From: Candidatus Omnitrophota bacterium
GTDB taxonomy: Bacteria > Omnitrophota > Gorgyraeia > Aquiviventales > Aquiviventaceae
Reading direction: 5' to 3'
Length of the DNA stretch: 6,629 bases
Assembly (NCBI GenBank): GCA_016206675.1
Contig: JACQRD010000022.1
Coordinates: 1-6,629, forward strand
Part shown: positions 4,613 to 6,629 of the stretch, in pieces
Numbering within the stretch: position 1 is the first letter of the stretch
How the letters are laid out: every line of letters starts with the position of its first letter
Notes under the pieces: model-generated
What the model was told of the DNA's origin: nothing
The model's database searches: none
Seen by the model: the letters and a program-made list of their open reading frames with translations, nothing else
Made by a program: the position numbers and the translations under genes

Positions 4613-5426
4613 CAGCAGCGATAAACACCATGTGGTTCTGGGGTGTAGGTTGTGGGTTCGGGGCAGTTGCCTCTTCCCACCAGCCTGACCATCCATCGGC
4701 CCATCGGCGCGCGACGTCACACGGCGCAACCGCGCCCGGCAGCACCTGGGCCAGCGGCATCGCCCCCGCGTGCAATTGCGCCGACACCGGCGCGGGAATC
4801 GCCCCGGCCAGTGCTTGCGGCAGCGGCCGCACCAGCAGCGATCCTTGGATGAGCCACGTCTTGGGAAACCGCCGCAGGGCAAAGCCGGCGGCCTTCTTCC
4901 CATCGATCATCACCGCATAGGAGCTCGGGTCGGTCAGGCAGTACGCGATGCGCCCCTGCGCCGGCACATCCGCCACGGCGTGGGCGTTGGCTCCCATGTC
5001 CCGGCAGAGGGCGACGGCATTCTCGCAGACCGCCTGCATGAGCAGCGCAAGCGGCAGGCTGACACGGCGCGGCACGATCACCGCCACGGAGACGTCGCTG
5101 CCGTGGAAGGCCAGCCCGCCGCCGGTGGGACGTTCCACCTGTTCGAACCCGGCCGCCGAGGCCAGCCAAGCCGGAGGCACCTGTTTGAACCCCAGCGAGA
5201 CCGCCGGCGGATCCCACACAAAGAAGCGAACCATCGGCAGCGCCTCGCGCGCCAGGGTCGCATCGCGCGCCATCTGCTCGTGAGCCGACAACCCCTCCTC
5301 CACGAAGACGCGCCACCCCTTGTTACCACTGATCACACCATTCTTGAGTCCGTAGTCCGTAGTCCGTAGTCCGTAGTCAACCCCTCTTACTGCGGTCTGC
5401 GGTCTGCGGTCTGCGGTCTGACGCAT
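4602..5426 (-). CDS. lipoate-protein ligase / LipM-type octanoyltransferase family protein
   Basis: The enzyme belongs to the biotin/lipoate ligase fold family (LplA/LipM) and should attach octanoyl or lipoyl groups to a carrier such as GcvH. From the ATG at 5426 it has 274 residues. RPTGGGLAFHG at 99-109 is the substrate-binding signature, and DGKKAAG carries the conserved lysine K178. C163 in YCLTDPSSY is placed as in the catalytic cysteine motif (C-x3-PS-x-Y) of LipM octanoyltransferases, favouring transferase over ATP-dependent ligase. The start is chosen because it overlaps the gcvPB stop as ATGA and has GGTGAG six bases upstream. Residues 3-13 and 17-27 are encoded by heptamer repeats and the family-like part begins near residue 34. 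Residues 253-265 are also repeat-encoded, and nine more residues follow before the stop. Adjacency to gcvPB fits a role in glycine cleavage. Confidence 0.9.
   Translation of the reverse strand: MRQTADRRPQTAVRGVDYGLRTTDYGLKNGVISGNKGWRVFVEEGLSAHEQMARDATLAREALPMVRFFVWDPPAVSLGFKQVPPAWLASAAGFEQVERPTGGGLAFHGSDVSVAVIVPRRVSLPLALLMQAVCENAVALCRDMGANAHAVADVPAQGRIAYCLTDPSSYAVMIDGKKAAGFALRRFPKTWLIQGSLLVRPLPQALAGAIPAPVSAQLHAGAMPLAQVLPGAVAPCDVARRWADGWSGWWEEATAPNPQPTPQNHMVFIAADAM
4634..4668. repeat. degenerate AACCCCG-type heptamer repeat (copy B)
   Basis: Plus-strand units are GGTTCTG, GGGTGTA, GGTTGTG, GGTTCGG and GGCAGTT. It ends with GGTTCGGGGCAGTT, one base different from copy A at 4448-4482, and lies in the same orientation. 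It encodes residues 253-265 of the lipoate-type enzyme (ATAPNPQPTPQNH), which closely resemble the tail of the next protein. Confidence 0.85.
5347..5378. repeat. heptamer tandem repeat (ACTACGG on coding strand), about 4.6 copies
   Basis: The plus-strand unit AGTCCGT is repeated four times without change, then AGTC. It sits in the N-terminal region of the lipoate-type enzyme frame and encodes residues 17-27 as a seven-residue periodic peptide (DYGLRTT then DYGL). The coding strand has no stop codon in any frame, whereas the opposite strand would contain TAG. Confidence 0.97.
5390..5420. repeat. heptamer tandem repeat (CAGACCG on coding strand), about 4.4 copies
   Basis: The plus-strand unit CTGCGGT is repeated four times without change, then CTG. 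It begins three bases inside the start codon that overlaps the gcvPB stop, and encodes residues 3-13 of the lipoate-type enzyme (QTADRRP then QTA). Only eleven bases separate it from the ACTACGG array, a different heptamer. Confidence 0.97.
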
Positions 5427-6629
5427 CAGGCACTCACCGTTTGTCCCACGGGTGCCCATCGAAGATTCGGCTCGCGAGCCGCCTTCACTTCATCCAGCCG
5501 CCGAACCACCATGCGATGCGGGGCGTTCCGCACCAGGTCCGGATCAGCCGCGGCTTCCTTGGCGATGCTTAACAGCGCCTCCACGAACCGGTCCAGCGTC
5601 TCCTTGGACTCCGTCTCGGTCGGCTCGATCATCAGCGCCTCATCGATGATCAGCGGAAAATAGACGGTCGGCGCGTAACACCCGTAGTCGAGCAGCCGCT
5701 TCGCCACATCCATCGCGGTAATACCGTAGCGCTTCAGCGGCGTGGCCGTCGCCACGAACTCGTGCATGCAGGAGCCGTCGAACGGCACCGGAAAGGTCTC
5801 TTGCAGCCGTGCCTTCAGGTAATTCGCGTTGATGATCGCCGCCTGCCCCGCGCGTGCCAGCCCCTCGCGGCCCAGCGTCCGGATGTACGTGTAGGCGCGC
5901 ACCAGCATGCCGACGTTGCCGTACCAGCCGTGCACTCGGCCCACCGAATGGCGACCGCGCTCATCCCACGCGAAGCCTCGGCTCTTGCGCACCACGCGCG
6001 GCAGCGGCAGGTACGCTTCCAGCGCCTTGGCCACGCCGACCGGCCCGGCCCCGGGGCCTCCACCTCCGTGCGGCGTCGAGAAGGTCTTGTGCAGATTCAG
6101 CTGGAGGATATCGACGCCCATCTCGCCGGGCCGCGCGATGCCGAGCAACGCGTTCATGTTCGCGCCGTCCATGTACACCAGCGCATCCTGCTCGTGCAGC
6201 AGGGCGGCGACGGTCGTGATGTCGCGCTCAAAGAGCCCCAGCGTGTTGGGGTTGGTGAGCATCAGCGCCGCGACATCCTTGGTCAGCTTGGACTTCAACT
6301 CGGCCACGTCGATACGCCCGTTGGCGGATTTCAACTGGACTACGGAGAAGCCGGAGAGCGCTGCCGAGGCCGGATTGGTGCCGTGGGCCGAGTCCGGAAT
6401 CAGGATGACCGGGCGGTTGCGGCGCTTGCGCCGGTGGTACGCCGCGATGATCTTGATGCCGGTGAGCTCCCCCTGAGCGCCGGCCGCCGGCTGCAGGGTA
6501 AAGGCCGCCATGCCGGTGATGGCGCAGAGCAGCTGCTCCAGCTCGTAGATCAGCTGCAGCAGGCCCTGCACCGTTGAAGCCGGCTGCAGCGGATGCGCCA
6601 AGGCGAAGCCGGGCATCGCCGCGACGCGC
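5426..6629 (-). CDS. gcvPB: glycine dehydrogenase (decarboxylating) subunit 2, 5' end outside the window
   Basis: This is the PLP-binding half of the two-subunit glycine cleavage P protein, which decarboxylates glycine and passes the aminomethyl group to the lipoyl arm of GcvH. The frame is open to the right edge (RVAAMPGFALAHPLQP fits the middle of the family's N-terminal region), so about 80-90 residues are missing. Counting from the first visible methionine (6616), LQPAAGAQGELTG is at 41-53, IPDSAHGTNPASA at 73-85, DGANMNA at 150-156, and LNLHKTFSTPHGGGGPG at 173-189 with the PLP lysine K177. The C-terminus PNLRWAPVGQTVSA looks complete. The stop overlaps the start of the lipoate-type enzyme as ATGA. 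gcvPA, gcvH or gcvT would be expected just beyond the right edge. Confidence 0.98.
   Translation of the reverse strand, partial: RVAAMPGFALAHPLQPASTVQGLLQLIYELEQLLCAITGMAAFTLQPAAGAQGELTGIKIIAAYHRRKRRNRPVILIPDSAHGTNPASAALSGFSVVQLKSANGRIDVAELKSKLTKDVAALMLTNPNTLGLFERDITTVAALLHEQDALVYMDGANMNALLGIARPGEMGVDILQLNLHKTFSTPHGGGGPGAGPVGVAKALEAYLPLPRVVRKSRGFAWDERGRHSVGRVHGWYGNVGMLVRAYTYIRTLGREGLARAGQAAIINANYLKARLQETFPVPFDGSCMHEFVATATPLKRYGITAMDVAKRLLDYGCYAPTVYFPLIIDEALMIEPTETESKETLDRFVEALLSIAKEAAADPDLVRNAPHRMVVRRLDEVKAAREPNLRWAPVGQTVSA
5433..5438 (-). promoter_or_regulatory. ribosome binding site for the lipoate-type enzyme
   Basis: On the minus strand GGTGAG lies six bases before the ATG at 5426, inside the last codons of gcvPB. 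It is one of the better Shine-Dalgarno matches in the window. It decides the start in favour of the repeat-encoded N-terminus rather than the GTG at 5336 just before the family-like part, which has no such site. Confidence 0.6.

Noticed and set aside
3560..5420. CRISPR array.
   Set aside because: The units are seven bases, directly adjacent without spacers, and too short for CRISPR repeats.
3470..5436. Shared 12-base string GTGCCTGATGCG at the siroheme synthase ATG (3479) and the lipoate-type enzyme ATG (5426), as a possible common start signal.
   Set aside because: A 12-base match is roughly expected by chance in a GC-rich window of this size, and the upstream bases differ. It gives at most slight support to a start at 3479.

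Overview
The window is a GC-rich bacterial stretch in which every recognisable protein gene lies on the minus strand and the genes are packed tightly enough to read as one polycistronic block. Read in the direction of transcription (right to left), the order is: gcvPB (cut by the right edge), a LipM/LplA-type lipoyl or octanoyl transfer enzyme, a 55-residue zinc-ribbon-like protein, panB, a Met8/CysG-N type siroheme synthase, a short CcsA/HemX-like membrane protein, hemA and hemC. After these come a roughly 200-bp non-coding structured stretch, a tRNA-Arg(CCG) on the minus strand, and at the left edge a T-arm-like fragment that may be the end of another tRNA on the plus strand.

The genes form three functional groups. 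GcvPB and the lipoate-type enzyme belong to the glycine cleavage system, whose H protein needs a lipoyl group. PanB starts pantothenate and coenzyme A synthesis. HemA and HemC take glutamyl-tRNA to hydroxymethylbilane, the Met8-like enzyme takes precorrin-2 to siroheme, and the CcsA/HemX-like protein is of a family often found beside hemA or in cytochrome c maturation. A tetrapyrrole pathway starting from glutamyl-tRNA rules out an alphaproteobacterial ALA-synthase organism. Nothing else in the sequence fixes the taxon.

The most unusual feature is a set of heptamer-based tandem repeats at the gene junctions: ACTACGG, CAGACCG, CAGCACA/CAGCCGT and degenerate AACCCCG units. They lie inside the reading frames, so that the repeats encode the tail of PanB, the tail of the zinc-ribbon protein, and both ends of the lipoate-type enzyme. 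Each heptamer is free of stop codons in all three frames on the coding strand. Heptameric short repeats are known from heterocystous cyanobacteria (STRR sequences). From memory, similar intergenic heptamers occur in GC-rich genomes of uncultivated lineages such as Omnitrophota, but this is only a weak taxonomic hint. A second unusual feature is the 199-bp stretch between hemC and tRNA-Arg. It has imperfect terminal inverted repeats and two long, nearly perfect hairpins that share a core, and it looks like a MITE-like element or a structured 3' region.
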